From NCBI GenBank assembly GCA_022885665.1, contig JAGQDJ010000164.1, positions 62,001 through 126,000 on the forward strand: a stretch of DNA of 64,000 bases, given 5' to 3'. The translations under genes and the position numbers were made by a program. The DNA is from Triops longicaudatus (lineage: Eukaryota > Arthropoda > Branchiopoda > Notostraca > Triopsidae). A model generated the notes under the pieces. The model was not told the origin of the DNA. It was given only the letters and a program-made list of their open reading frames with translations, and searched no databases. Positions 23,228 through 36,002 of the stretch are shown piece by piece (within the stretch, counting starts at the first letter, position 1; each line of letters begins with the position of its first letter).

Positions 23228-26200
23228 ATGTTCAGCAGAAGTAGAACATGGTTTGGTGGTGTTACCAAACCGAAAAACCAGCATTCTTTGGAACATTTAA
23301 AGTGAGTTTACTTTATATGAACAAATTTTTATTACACTATTTCTTAGGTATCTCTGTAACGTTATGTCAAGAAATCAGATAGTCTCAGAGAGCAATAGAA
23401 GCTTATTAGTGGAAACGCTAAGATCTATCGCGGAGATATTAATATGGGGAGACCAAAACGACAGCAGCGTTTTTGAGTACTTGTTGACAATTATTTTTAT
23501 GTTAAATTTACTAATATTTATTTCGGCTCCTGCAGTTTCTTCTTGGAAAAGAACATGCTTTCCTTTTTCTTGCGCATCATGAAACAGAAATGTGGAAGCT
23601 ACGTTTGCGTCCAACTATTGCAGACGCTCAACATCTTGTTCGAAAATATTAGAAACGAAACTTCTTTGTGTAAGATACATGTTACTTCCATTATGCGTTA
23701 AACCAACATAAACGTATTATTTTTCACAGATTATCTGTTGTCTAACAATCATGTGAATTCAATAATTGTTCATAAGTTTGATTTTTCTGATGAAGAAGTC
23801 CTGGCGTACTACATTTCGTTCTTGAAAACTCTCTCTCTCAAGTTAAACAATCATACAATCCACTTTTTTTATAACGAGGTAATTTTTGGTTTTGGGGACA
23901 CTAATATAAAGCAATTTTCTAATGAATCTATTCTTTCTTTGAAGCACACTAATGACTTCCCGCTCTATACGGAAGCTATAAAATTCTTCAACCATTCAGA
24001 AAACATGGTTCGCATCGCGGTACGCACCTTAACTCTCAACGTGTATCGCGTTGACGACAAGTCTATGCTGTCGTTTATCCGCAACCGCACCGCGGCACCA
24101 TACTTTTCCAATTTAGTCTGGTTTATTGGGAATCACATCCTGGAAATAGATGCTTGCGTTCGCAACGACGCTGAGTATATATACCGTTTACTTCTATTTT
24201 TTTTATGGCTTGCAAACTTTCTGTAATTTAAATAATTAATTTTAGTCACCAGAGTCGGAACTGCTTGTCCGATTTGGTAGCAGAACATTTGGACCATCTT
24301 CACTATTTGAACGATATCCTTTGCCTGGAGATTGAAGCGTTGAACCAAGTATTAGTCGATCAGTTACTGGGAAGGCTTTTGTTACCGTTATACGTCTTCT
24401 CTTTGGCTCGTGAGCGAGTCTTGTCTGCTGAATTAGTAAGAAAACAAATCGTTCAAGTGGGAAATTGAGTTGCAAATTATTTCATTGTTAGATGGACAAA
24501 CCTTACGTGAGCACCGTCGTTTCGCTCTTCTTGACCACACAAATCTACCTTATTATTACCCACGTGCCTTTAGTTCAGCAATTGGCTCAGTATATTTTAC
24601 AAGGCAATGCAGATATATTTACTATCCGCGAATCCGACGATACATCAACGGTACGAGACTTGTTTGTGAGTTTACTACTCGTATTCTTTGTGTATAGACT
24701 TGGTATCTTGTATTTTCTTTTCTTTGCATGTTCTTGTATTTTGATTCTTCAACTGCACGAGTTTTCCTTTGTAGTTTCTTTGATAAATTTCAATTTATTA
24801 AATGTTAGTTTTATATTGCTTAGTGAAATTTACTTATTTTGTAATAGAGGCCGCCTGGTTTTACCGCACCTCCCGCGACTTTGGAAGAATTGTTACGCAA
24901 TTCTACAGACACAGCTTATGCAACCGAAAAATGGCAAGGTAATACTTATAAAAAAGATAGTTTACGAGGTGTTGGGAAGAACTCAAGATGAGAATTTTTC
25001 TCTAGATGCTAATATAACCGATGAAGAGAAGGCAAAATTACTAGATAGCACCGTTCCTTCACTTCTCTCGTCATCAAACGCCTCAGACGACTGTCATTCA
25101 GAAGATTTGGGAAATCGGCCATTCTTTCAAGCCGTTTTTGAAGCACTAAGAATCGATGAAAACGATTACACGGCCCTTTTTGCGCTATGTTTTCTCTACG
25201 CCTTAAATAAAAACCACGGTAATGATTTTACTCGCTATTACTATCTTTGTTTATCATTCAGCTTGTCTTGATCGTAATGCGCGTGATTTTAAAATTTTCT
25301 GCATATTTCCGCTTTCAATTCGGCAGTTCCAGGTAAAAGTAAAAAAATAAGCTATAAATAACCATCGTATTTAAAGTAAAAAATGATCGGGTGGTTTATC
25401 TAATTAATTTTAAAACTATTTTAGGCGTGGAGCAAAGCTTGCTGGATAGCGTGTTCTGGGACACGGACAGCAGAACGAGCGAACGTCAATATAATCACTT
25501 CTTAGCTGCAAGCTTAATCAACATTATATGCGAAGCGTGTCAGCCAAGTAAGGCAACACTAATTTCCTCATCTGGTTTCAGACTGTTGAAAACAAGTTTT
25601 ACTGATTTCGTTAGGCAGTCGCATAAGGCCCGTGACAGCAGAATTAGCGATTTTATTATTAAAGAGAATAGCGCTACGGAAAAAGGAAAACACTGACGCA
25701 GAGAGCGAAAAGAGCGTGCTTGAAACGGAAAACATACTACGAGCGGAACATATAGCAGCTGTTGAACAAGCCCGTGAGGAGAGTGTTGTTGCTGTCCGAC
25801 ACTTCTATAAAGTATTCTTTCAAGGAGTAAAATTTCTTTTAAATGTTCTAATTAATTGAATGTATCTTGTGGGCATTTTTAACGTTAGTATTTTTTATAT
25901 TAGAGCGAGGAAATGTTTCTGGACCTTTTTGAAGGTGAAGTCCATGAACTAATGAAGAAACCTTTAAATGTCGAGTACCTTATGATGGACGCTAACTTAC
26001 TGTTACCACCCACTGGCACACCCATGACTGGCATAGACTTCACAAAAAGATTGCCATGTGGCGATGTAAGTTTAATGTTAGCTACGTCATTTTTTTCTTT
26101 ATAGAATTTCAAATAGTTAAACTATTATTTTGTTTCATATTCGTCTAATTAACATTATATTATTAACACCATTCTTATTTCAATAGACTGAACGGGCAAG

Positions 26201-27361
26201 GCGATCAATACGTGTCTTCCTGTTGTTGCGTTCTTTATGTTTAGCCCTACGGGAAGAAACGGAAACGCACCTTCCCTTGAACAAATCTCAACCTTGCGTG
26301 CAAGTTTCGGATGTGTTAGATTTAAGTAAGAAACACCAAAGTTTGTAAGATTTATAGCTACAGTTGTCGTCTTGTTCAGATAACTCAGATCTGATCGCGT
26401 GCACGGTAGTGGTAAAAGATGGTTCAAAAACGAGGCGGTTCTTGGTAGTAGACAGTCATCAGCTTTTATTGGTTGAGCCTGACGCACGGAGATTAGGCTG
26501 GGGTGTAGCAAAATGTGTGGGGAATTTACAGGACGTCGAAGTTAGCGGAGATAAAGAAGATTCGCGTTGTTTGCACTTAACATTGCACCGAGGACCTGAA
26601 GCGATTCGCACTAGTGGGGGTCAGCGTTCCCCTCTTTTTAGTGCAAAGTTAATATTTGATGATCATATCCGTTGCATGGCAGCTAAACAAAGGTACGATA
26701 TTTGAAAAGTATCCGCAAAGTAGGTTGTACTACGTTCTATCCCTGTGCTATCAGATTAGTGAAAGGGCGATATAAAGCACGACAACGGAAAATGCAACAA
26801 GTTGGCAAGTTATTAGATCTACCTTCATCTTTGAACAATTCTCCACCTGCTGGCAGTAGCTTACACGTTCTTCGCCAAGAATCTACCACACGTAAGAACA
26901 TTCCTACACAAAGTAAATCATGCGTCAGTATTAATTATTAACAATGTTTACTTCTAGGGAGAAATTTATTACGTACTGGCAATATGGCGTTACTGTCTTC
27001 CAGTACAAGCAGTAATGCATTACGTACCTTGGGACGTGGTTACCCGCAGTTACCACCCCCTAGGCTAAGCTTGTTAAGGCCCGGCATTGCAACTTTAGCC
27101 GACAATCCAGGTTTACTTCTACAGAGTATTATTTGTACAAAAATATTAGGCTTATTTTCTGTTTTATTTTTTACAAAAATATTTAAAATACTTACGTTGT
27201 AACTTCCGTGTTTGCTGCTTTAAGGTGCACGTCAGCGATCGTCTTCCGCACACCCTCCCCTAAATTCTGCTCTTCGCGAAGCAATCCCACTCGAGGATTT
27301 GGACTCTTCGTTACCCTCTTCTTCTCTTGCTCCTAAAACGTCTGAAGAACAAGTTTTGTGA
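23228..27361 (+). CDS. CLEC16A: CLEC16A / Ema / GOP-1 endosomal-mitophagy protein
   Basis: Seventeen exons: 23228-23301, 23348-23476, 23536-23669, 23730-23878, 23945-24174, 24246-24435, 24492-24665, 24848-24938, 25006-25218, 25425-25547, 25615-25811, 25904-26065, 26187-26325, 26380-26692, 26755-26891, 26958-27110, 27225-27361; 914 aa. CLEC16A controls endosome maturation, autophagy and Nrdp1-linked mitophagy; despite its name it has no true C-type lectin domain. Conserved blocks include EILIWGDQNDSSVFDFFLEK and VNSIIVHKFDFSDEE (FPL domain), LSLKLNNHTIHFFYNE, LSDLVAEHLDHLHYLND, NVEYLMMDANLLLPPTGTP, GIDFTKRLPCGD and DHIRCMAAKQR. The tail is shorter and Ser/Pro-rich compared with vertebrates. 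Intron 8 (24939-25005) was set at the pyrimidine-rich TCTCTAG acceptor; an upstream in-phase AG at 24987 is a weaker alternative. Convergent with FOXK downstream. Confidence 0.96.
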
Positions 27362-27486
27362 AAAGCTCCTTTCTGTACATACACTATTGTATACTCCTAT
27401 AGAAATATTTAAATTGTTAGCGATATTGTTCTGCTGAAGGGAAGAACTGGATGAAATACACACTATTATATGAAGGAATAACTACA

Positions 27487-27492
27487 TTTATT
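27487..27492 (-). terminator. Candidate FOXK poly(A) signal
   Basis: TTTATT on the plus strand, AATAAA on the minus strand, 653 nt past the FOXK stop codon. Nearer weaker variants may be used instead. Confidence 0.35.
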
Positions 27493-27513
27493 GTTTTATC
27501 GAGGACGGTTATT

Positions 27514-27519
27514 AATAAA
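27514..27519 (+). terminator. Candidate CLEC16A poly(A) signal
   Basis: AATAAA 153 nt past the CLEC16A stop codon, a typical 3' UTR length in a compact genome. Confidence 0.45.
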
Positions 27520-28144
27520 AAATTAATGACCGTGCCAACACCTAAAAATTACACGATACGGTAATAATGGCTACTGCAGATGGGACTGGGAGAAAAAAAA
27601 ATGGGGTAGGTTAAAAAGAACTGAGAATAACAGAATATGTCACTCCTTAACACTTAACAACTAAATGAAGTCCAAAAAAAAAAAAAAGAAAAAAAAAATA
27701 CACACATGCTTATTATCTAATTTTCTTCAATAATAAGGTTGGGTACAGGAGGATGATAAACAGTAAAAAAAGGGGGGAGAGGATATGAAAAGCTCACAAG
27801 GGTACCTCATTCAATACTTTTTGTCGTAAAACGTTTTTCTTAACAATAAGAACCCCACAAAATTTAATTAAATAATTAAACTGCCCTTCAACGGTGAAGT
27901 TTTACTTTTTTACTCACCGGCTTTCATTTTTGCATAAGCCACACAACTTCCCTTTTCAATGCCCTCCCCCCTTTTTAAACTCTTCATTTCGGTTTTAAAA
28001 AAAAATCAATACATTCCTCCAATCGTGTAATAGTCCAAATTTTTAGGTTAGAAAGTCCCTTATTGTCTTATTTTTGGTGTAACGTGTAGTCCCCCCAGTA
28101 AAAGAAAAGAAAACGAAAGATGACACCAAAACTAAACGCTAACT

Positions 28145-30633
28145 TCACTCCATCCCATTGGGTTCGTCAATGTCTTCCGGTTTAAACTTTTTCGCCTCCG
28201 TCTCACCGTTCATGTCGTCATCTTCACCGAGGTCTTCTGATGCGTGACGTTTGGAACTGTCGCTCGCAATTGTCGTTTCTTCTACAGCCACTTGATCTCT
28301 ATAACCAGAAAACCCCAGTTCGTAACATATCTCTTTAATAGACAAGGAAATGATCAGTGGTTTCCTAGCGAGTATTACGATGTTCATCAAGTTCCAGTTA
28401 AAATAACCTTGTCTCATAAGGCCATTTGTATCAGAAATTATTTGATGGATTTAACGATGATTGATGTAAACGAAAAATAACACCACAAAACTTACGAATA
28501 ATCAGCAAAGGTCTGTACTATTACAGGCTGTTGGCCAAACCCACTGGCCGACACTCGTACGTAATGTTTTTCTACAAAATAAAGAATTCAATAAATTGAG
28601 CAATTCTCAAAACCTTGGACCAAAGAAAAGGGCACGAAAACGTGGTGCAGAAATAAATACAAAATTATTAACCTTCCACGTCTTGGCCGTTAGTACTGAG
28701 TCCTTGCAGTACTGGAAATACCAGGCGTGATTTGCCTTGCCCGGGTCCAGGCTGCAACACCAGTACTGGAGTTGGGGCGGTGGATTGCACAATCACATTA
28801 GGATCTAGATGTTAAGGTGAATACATTTAGCGAATTAGGGAACTAAAAAATCTTCAATTCCATTCATGCCATTTTAACAGAATATAAATACACTAACTTT
28901 GCGTAGGAGATCCGGATCCATGGCTGCTTATTTCCAAAGTTTGGGCCACTAAGGTAGGCGGAGCCATAATACTCACGCCTTCTTGCACGTGTAAGTATGT
29001 TTCGTTATTGGAGGCGGGAACAGGCGTGGGTGAACCTTCCCTCGACAAACAATCAGGTGTCATAATGCCGGAAGCCCCGACGTGGCTCGGTGACGCAGGC
29101 GCACTTCTAAGAGATGCAAATTAGTAAAAACGAAGTTGTCTTGTTGACGACAAAAAATTCTTGACAAACCTGGTGGATAAAGAACCCGCAAACGGCGGTC
29201 TGAAGCATGGAACGCCTCTTTGACGCCTTCTTCGAAAAGCTTGCTCCACTAGTTTAGTTTCTGAAGAAGGATCGATACGCCAAAACGAGCCTTTGCCCGG
29301 TTCTTCTTGGGAACGGGGCACTTTTATAAAGTAGCGATTGAGGGACAGATTATGACGAATTGAATTCTGAAAAAAGGGCACCACACATTAAACACCAGTG
29401 ACCACTTTTCCCTCCCTAAGGACTTTTATAAGCAACTCCTTACTTGCCAGCCTTTGTCCGCCGTCCGGTAGTAGGGGTAATTTTTCGTGATGTAAGAATA
29501 AATCCCCGATAGCGTTAACTGCTTGTCGGGTGCGGTAGAAATGGCCTGAACTATCAACTGTGCGTAAGAATACGGAGGTTTGCTTTCATCCTATAAAAAA
29601 AGAGCAACTGTTATTATTCTGTAAAATAATTTTGATTTCTTCAACACCAAAATAACTTTTCGACTGTATAATAGTACTTTTGTTTCGTCTCCTGGTTCTG
29701 GACTGGCCACGGCAGAATGCGTTGTACTACTTGAATGGCCACCTTGGTGTGAATAATCCAGGCGTTCTTCGAAGCGATGGTGCTGTCCATGTTGAGCTGC
29801 AGCGTGAAAATCATGATGGATAACATGACGGTTTAATCCTTCTCTCGGACTAACTGGACAAGAGTTTGCCGCACTACAAATAAAGAATAAAAAAATATTA
29901 AAAACATTAAAAAATTAAGATAAAAAAAAAACTAAAAAAGAGTGGACCCCATCCCTTCACATGTTATTTTTAGGGAATATACCTAATCGTTCCGGTAGGA
30001 GATGGCACAGGGCTAACAGCAACTTCTGAATCAGGGATATTAATTCTTAATGGTAAATGTTGAACCGGTCTTCTCTTATTATTGGAAGCTGGAGGCGCCA
30101 GTTGTGGTGTGTGAGGTTCACTATCATCCACTAAGGATTGAAACATCAAGCGAATGCTTGTACTAGGGAACCGAAACACGCACCTAAGGGACAAAAGATA
30201 ACAATTAGTCTGTTGTGTTATGTTAGGTGTAAACAATCAACAAAGATGATAAACAGCTTCCATACATTTTAGGAAGTTGAAGTGGAGGAGCTCCTTTACG
30301 CTGAAACACGCCATCGACGAAAACGCCGTTTTTCCCATTACATGTCATGTAGAAGTGAGGGTGTTCGAAGTAAACTTCTAAGTGTCGTCGCGAAATGAAG
30401 CTGGAATGGCCCATGTTGACATCCACCTCACCACGCGAACTGTTACGCCCGATCACGAGGCGCTTTTGACGCACTAAATACTCAAATTCACGCCCTTCTA
30501 GCCGGGCAATCGCCGAACCTTTCGTTTCATTATGCCACTGTGATTTCGGAGGACTTGTCGGAGTAGATTTAAGGGCTAAGAGGGCCCAAGCATCACTTTC
30601 GGGAGAATGTGTTGTGGCCGCCATGCTCGCCAT
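28145..30633 (-). CDS. FOXK: Forkhead box K transcription factor
   Basis: Nine exons on the minus strand (transcript order): 30633-30266, 30183-29983, 29873-29678, 29590-29444, 29366-29170, 29106-28898, 28804-28673, 28571-28496, 28298-28145; 559 aa. An N-terminal FHA domain binds phosphothreonine partners: key residues in VIGRNSS and SSFISRRHLEV, ending FQRKGAPPLQLPKM. The forkhead domain follows after a His/Ser-rich linker: KPPYSYAQLIVQAI, YPYYRTADKGWQ, NSIRHNLSLNRYFIKVPR and GKGSFWRIDP. FHA plus forkhead identifies the FOXK class, which represses autophagy and atrophy genes downstream of TOR and insulin signalling and recruits Sin3. The C-terminus is acidic with KKFKPED, a possible nuclear signal. 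Start chosen at MASMAATTHS. It shares an upstream region with RASA1, which runs the other way. Confidence 0.96.
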
Positions 30634-31696
30634 GCATGCCCAGGATAAACCGACGCTGTCTTGATCGTGTTTTCTTTCGCAACTATACGTATCGATACAT
30701 AAAAATATGTCAATTTCAACTATCGATAATAAAACTTCAGTTAGGTTTTCCCAAAGTTTCTCTTTCTTTTTAGGCTAATAACTGTCAAAACACACTGAAA
30801 TATATCCAATTAAAACACAAAGACTAAGAATCATGCGTAAGTACAAACGTAAATGGGCCACGAGGTTAAAAGTAGCGTTGCTACTAAGAATCGATACAAT
30901 ATCGGTAGCATCTTTGAACCTACGCACGCTGATGCCCCGGGCTGTTGAAGAACCGAGAAACCGCCAGTTCCTCACCCAAGTAAACAAAGCTCGCTTCAGT
31001 ACGCCTAACATTGCTTGACGTAAATAGCCTCAAACGGGGGTCGCCTGACGCAACGCGTTGTCTACACAACCGACGCATTAGAAAATGTAGAGATGCTCTG
31101 TCAAATCCGGGCGATTTCTGTACTGAATAATGTTAATAAAATAAACCGATTGTCTGAAAAAGCAGTGTTTGGTTTTGTATTTTCTTTTACAGATTAAGGT
31201 TCATTGCATGACAAATGACTTGTTTACATCCCTTTTCTTTATAAAATGCCGCACACGTTCAAAACAATCAATAAGGGGCTGGGCCAATTCTTGACGAAAA
31301 CAAAACAATATGCGCTGACGGCTGCGCGCAAATTGTATACGTGCCCAAGGCGTATTTGCATAAACATTACAATAATTAGCTACCAAGAAAGCGTAAGTTG
31401 CATTTGCAGTATAGGAATGCTGTCTTTATCACCTCGTGAAATGAAAAGAAAATTTCCAGCGTGCTAAGTGCCCCGGTAACCGAATGTTGAAAGCGTAAAC
31501 AAGTTCTTAAAAGAAGTTCGTGCTCAGCCTGGGTCCTGCAATATCATTGGCCAAGATCCGATACATCCAAGTAAAAAGCGCGAAGCGTGCAAAGCGTTGT
31601 GAGAGGTTGGGAGGGGCATCTTAAGCTTGGGCTTTGCAGTATCGTATCGAAAAGTATAATACCAGTGATACCAATGCCAATGGGCATGTTAGGAAG
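30634..31696. promoter_or_regulatory. Shared upstream region of FOXK (-) and RASA1 (+)
   Basis: 1063 nt between two divergent start codons. It contains short frames on both strands around 30775-31018 (61 and 78 codons) that overlap each other and match nothing I recognise. No TATA box is obvious. The true RASA1 transcription start, and perhaps a non-coding first exon, should lie here. Confidence 0.4.
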
Positions 31697-34600
31697 ATGG
31701 CTGATATAGTGAGATTAAAAGAGAAAAAAGCACCGGCAAACAGTACAGCTATTACTAGCGACGAAGATGCCATTCTAGAAGAGTTTGATCCCTTTTTCAA
31801 TGCCGAGAATGAAGAGACCGACGGGCAAAGTGTTGCAATTGTAGCGCCGCCAGAAAAAGAGTAAGGAAAAAACATAACATACATTTGCTCGCGTAGTTTG
31901 TTTTCCTACCTTACATTCTAATTGAACTTTTTTTTCTAATTAGGTGGTATCATGGAAGACTGGACCGTTATACTTCCGAAGAAAGGCTGCGCCAAAATGG
32001 AAAACTTGGAGGTTATCTCGTTCGCGAATCGGACAGAAAACCCGGATCTTACGTACTGTCCTATTTGGGAAGGACTGGAATCAACCATTTTCGGTACATT
32101 AAATTTAACTATGTGTAGTACCATGTTATTAATTATGCTGTGCAATTTGTAGGATCACGGCAGTGTGTGGAGATTTCTATATCGGCGGCCGCCAATTTGA
32201 CTCCCTCTCCGATTTGATCGGTTACTATACCAGTTTTGCAGATTTGCTAAAGCGAGAACGCTTACAGCATCCAGTGCCTCCTCCCGAACCAGTTAATGAC
32301 AAAAGCCGGATGGTGGCTATCTTACCCTACACTAAAATGCCCGACACAGACGAATTAAGGTTAAACTTTTGTCATCTTGTGTGATATCATAATACTAATG
32401 CGAAAGTTTCAAATGTTGTTCGCAGTTTTCAGAAAAGGGATATCTTCTTTGTGCACAACGACTTGGGAGATGGTTGGCTTTGGGTGACAGCTCACCGAAC
32501 AGGAGAGCAAGGCATAGTATTTCGAGATTTAGTCGAACCCTTGGACCCTACCGTCGATCCTAACGCCGTCTTTCCATGGTTCCACGATAATATTACCAAA
32601 ACCGAAGCTGTTGATCTCTTAGTGAAAGGTGCCTATCAGTCTCGCTTGTAAAGTTTCTGTAGCGGCTCGTGCGTTTTATATTAAACTTTGACCTTCTGTT
32701 TTTAAAGCCGGACCTGGGAGTTTCTTGGTGCGGCCGAGTGACAATTCGCCTGGCGATTATTCCTTATTTTTCCACATAAACAACCAGATTCAAAGGTTTA
32801 GAGTGGAAAAGAAAGGCGTGAGGTATTTAATGGGCGGCCGAACGTTTGATTGTCTGGATGCTGTGATCAATCGCTATCGCACGGAGCAAATTGTCGAAGG
32901 ACACACCTTGGGCCAACCTGTCAGTAGAGTAAGATATTTTAACGATTATTTCTGTAACCTGCAAAGTAAATATGCGTAAAAAATCATTTACTTGATTAAG
33001 TTTTGTATTCTGCCATTTAATTATTGTTATTTACTCGTCCGAGATTTAGCAGAGTCCAGTTATGTACATATACCAGAATGATCTGAGGAATAAATAATTA
33101 TAGATGCCCGTGTTTTTTCAGCTGTATATTGACAATTTAGTATTTGTTTTTGATATAGTAATATCTTTTGGGAATATGTTTCAATTTGTACTTATTAACA
33201 AGACTTAAATTAATTTTCTTTAATATTTTTTTAGAACGCTTGCGAAACAGATGGGTCGATTGTAACGAAAGAAGTGGAAGGCGCCGAGAAGATTTACGCT
33301 ACACTGCGTGAGTGTCGGGAGCAAACGGGCGTGAAAAAGTCGAAAGGCATTAAAATGCAAGGATACTTGGAGAAAAAGAGCGAGAAGAATAAGAAATGGA
33401 AAATCATGTGGTTCGTGTTACAGAATGACGGTGGAGATGATCGGCTTTACATTTACGATAATCCCAAGGTAGTCACTTTTAATTAGGCATTTTTTGGTGT
33501 ACATTTACTTATCTTTATCCTAACCCCTTTGGTACACTCGTCACACGTCATAAAATTAGAGAACGAAACCGCGTGGGTTGATTGAATTATCATGTGGCTA
33601 TTTGTATCAAGTCCATGAAAGTTTGTTTGATCGGCCACATTGTTTCCAACTAGTAGAAAGAGCGCTTCCCTGTCTTGCAACTATTACGTATTTGTCTGCC
33701 AACGGTGCAGACTCGGCTCAAGTAATGACACGTTTTTTTTTTCCAGTAGCTGTAATTATTTTCATATGGACGTAATTTCTTGTTTCAAGGAGTGGATTGC
33801 TGCATTAAAACCATTATGTCTTCCTCAAGTATCACGCGCTCCTAAAATTCAAAGGCTTAGGGAATTACGTTGTCTTCACCTAACAGTTTTGGAGGCTCAC
33901 AGGTAATTGTTTCATTTCAATAACCATTTGAAGATTCGCTTAAGGGTTCTAATCGTATAAATTTTCTGCGAAGGTTACCGGTTCGTTTGCTGCCTAACCC
34001 TTACTGCATTTTGTCGTTAAATCAAGTCAAAGTAGCCCGCACGAAAGTTCAGTTAGGGCCTGATCCGGTTTGGGATGAAGAATTCCTTTTAGAGTAAGAT
34101 GTGATTTATTATCAGCCCATTTTCCACTAGAAACATTCCATAATTTTTCCGTAGCCCATAGTTCGTATAATTCATTTTGTTTTTCTGCAGCGATATTCCT
34201 CCAGATGTCTTGAGTTTAACCGTGACGCTTTTCAACAAAGCAAAGCGTTCGAAAGAGAATGAAGTCGCTGAACTGACAATCGAATTCTCCAATTTAAGCA
34301 ATGGCGATGAAGTAGCTATTTCGTAAATTAATGCAAAATTACATTGTATGTTATTTGTAATTTTTTCAAATGGAGGTGGAAGATTGGTACAGTTTAAACG
34401 GATTTACACCGGTGGGTGAATGGGGCACCTTGCGCTTGCGTACGCGCTATTTACACGACTTAATTATGCCACCAGAGGAATACTCGCCTTTGAAAGAACT
34501 CATATTGGATTCGCAGTTAGAAGTTGTGAGGGCTTTGGCTGACTTGTGTCATTTGGATCGTGTGCCCTTAGCCACTTCTTTACTTCGCATCTTCAGGTAT

Positions 34601-36002
34601 GCGTTGCATTTGTGAACATTTTTTATTTCCGTATTGTGTCCTTTCCTTAAACTTTCTTTGTATGAAGAGTTTATTACTGTTACCTGTGTTGTCCTTGGTA
34701 CTCAGCGTAGGGTTGTCATAGATTTGGGTAATTGTAGGTATGAGCGCAAAGAAGCGGACTTACTGGCAACGTTGAATGACTCGGAAATAGATAAAGAGGA
34801 AGAAACCTCAACGCTCTTCAGAGCAGCTTCGTTACCGACAACCTTAATGGATCATTACATGAAATCCGTCTCAACAGGCTTCCTGCAAGTTGCCATCGGT
34901 TCTGCACTCCATCGCTTACTTGAAGCGAAACAGTCTTGCGAAGTAAGTTTTTAATTTTCTACCTTTGAAATAGGAGCAATTTTAAGATCTTATCGGTAAA
35001 TAACTTTCAGTAATAAGCAGTGAAATAATCGTGACATTTGTCTTTTATTTATAGCTGAATCCTTCGAAGATCGAACCTTTCGGTGATGCGTGTGCCAATG
35101 CAGAATTTCTTTTACAAGTCTTGGATGAATTCACCGAGTCTATATTAATGTCAGCCGAAGCGTGCCCCAGAACACTGCGTTATATTTGTGGGTGTTTGCA
35201 AAAACGGGCCAAAGCTCGATGGCCAAACGAAAGGCTTGTTCGTACCCGCGTCGTAAGCGGTTTCATTTTCTTGCGACTACTGTGTCCTGCCATACTTAAT
35301 CCCAGACACTTCAATTTGATTTCGGGTAAGTTTGTTCTTCGAATCTTCATACGTGCTCATTTTTCTACGTTGACGAAGTCTTAGTAAATTTGATATACAG
35401 TAACCATTGTTTTATTTGCCTGTTGTAACGGAGATAAAAAGAAAGGGATTTCCAACTCTCACAACCAAGTTAATGACATACATATTTTTGTTTAACATTT
35501 TAGAACCGCCTTCACCTAATGCTGCCAGGTCGTTGATTATGATCGCAAAATGTCTTCAGAATTTGGCCAATTTGGTGGAGTTTGGGGGCAAGGAACCCTA
35601 TATGGAAGTGGTGAACCCATTCATCTTAAAAAACAAGGAAAGGATGGTGAATTACTTAGATCAGTTATCTGTAAGTCATATTGACATCTTCAGCATTCAG
35701 AAGTAAGAGGTGCGATTTATGCATTTCTTTGCTTTACTTGTTGTAGAATGTGAAAGAAAAGCCAGAATCGGAAGAAATACGAGGGAGAGGAGACCCTGCT
35801 AGAGACTTGGGAACTTTGCATCATATTTGTGTGACGCATTTGAAAGACTTGCAGATGAAGACAAAATCTTCGGTAATTAGTCTTTGAGCTTTTCTAAGAT
35901 CCTAATTGTTTTTATATTACTTAGCCAACGCTGAAGAAATTGGTGACGGTGACAGAAATGCTTACAAAGCATAAACAGAAGTACATGGAAATGATAAAGT
36001 GA
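31697..36002 (+). CDS. RASA1: Ras GTPase-activating protein 1 (p120RasGAP, vap)
   Basis: Sixteen exons: 31697-31860, 31944-32093, 32153-32359, 32426-32628, 32708-32928, 33235-33468, 33560-33721, 33790-33902, 33974-34093, 34191-34311, 34376-34596, 34738-34942, 35055-35325, 35504-35670, 35747-35872, 35925-36002; 920 aa. Full p120 architecture: N-SH2 (WYHGRLDRYTSEERLRQ, GYLVRESDRKPG), SH3 (DIFFVHNDLGDGWLWVTA), C-SH2 (WFHDNITKTEA, GSFLVRPSDNSPGDYSL), PH (GYLEKKSEKNKKWKIMWFVL), C2, then the RasGAP domain with the arginine finger in TLFRAASLPTTLMDHYMK and the FLR block FIFLRLLCPAILNPR. It accelerates GTP hydrolysis by Ras at activated receptor tyrosine kinases. The Gly/Pro-rich N-terminal extension of vertebrates is absent; an in-frame upstream Met (31634) exists, so the start is uncertain. 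Confidence 0.96.

Larger units (their letters stand above)
27362..28144. other. Convergent 3' region of CLEC16A and FOXK
   Basis: 783 nt between the two stop codons, AT-rich with several A-runs. Candidate poly(A) signals for both strands lie only 22 nt apart and are arranged so that the transcripts would overlap. No coding exon seen. Confidence 0.6.

Noticed and set aside
30775..31018. Overlapping small frames on both strands (78 and 61 codons) in the FOXK-RASA1 spacer
   Set aside because: The minus-strand one has a basic start and a hydrophobic end like a small mitochondrial protein, but there is no homology, no splice support and no clear promoter.
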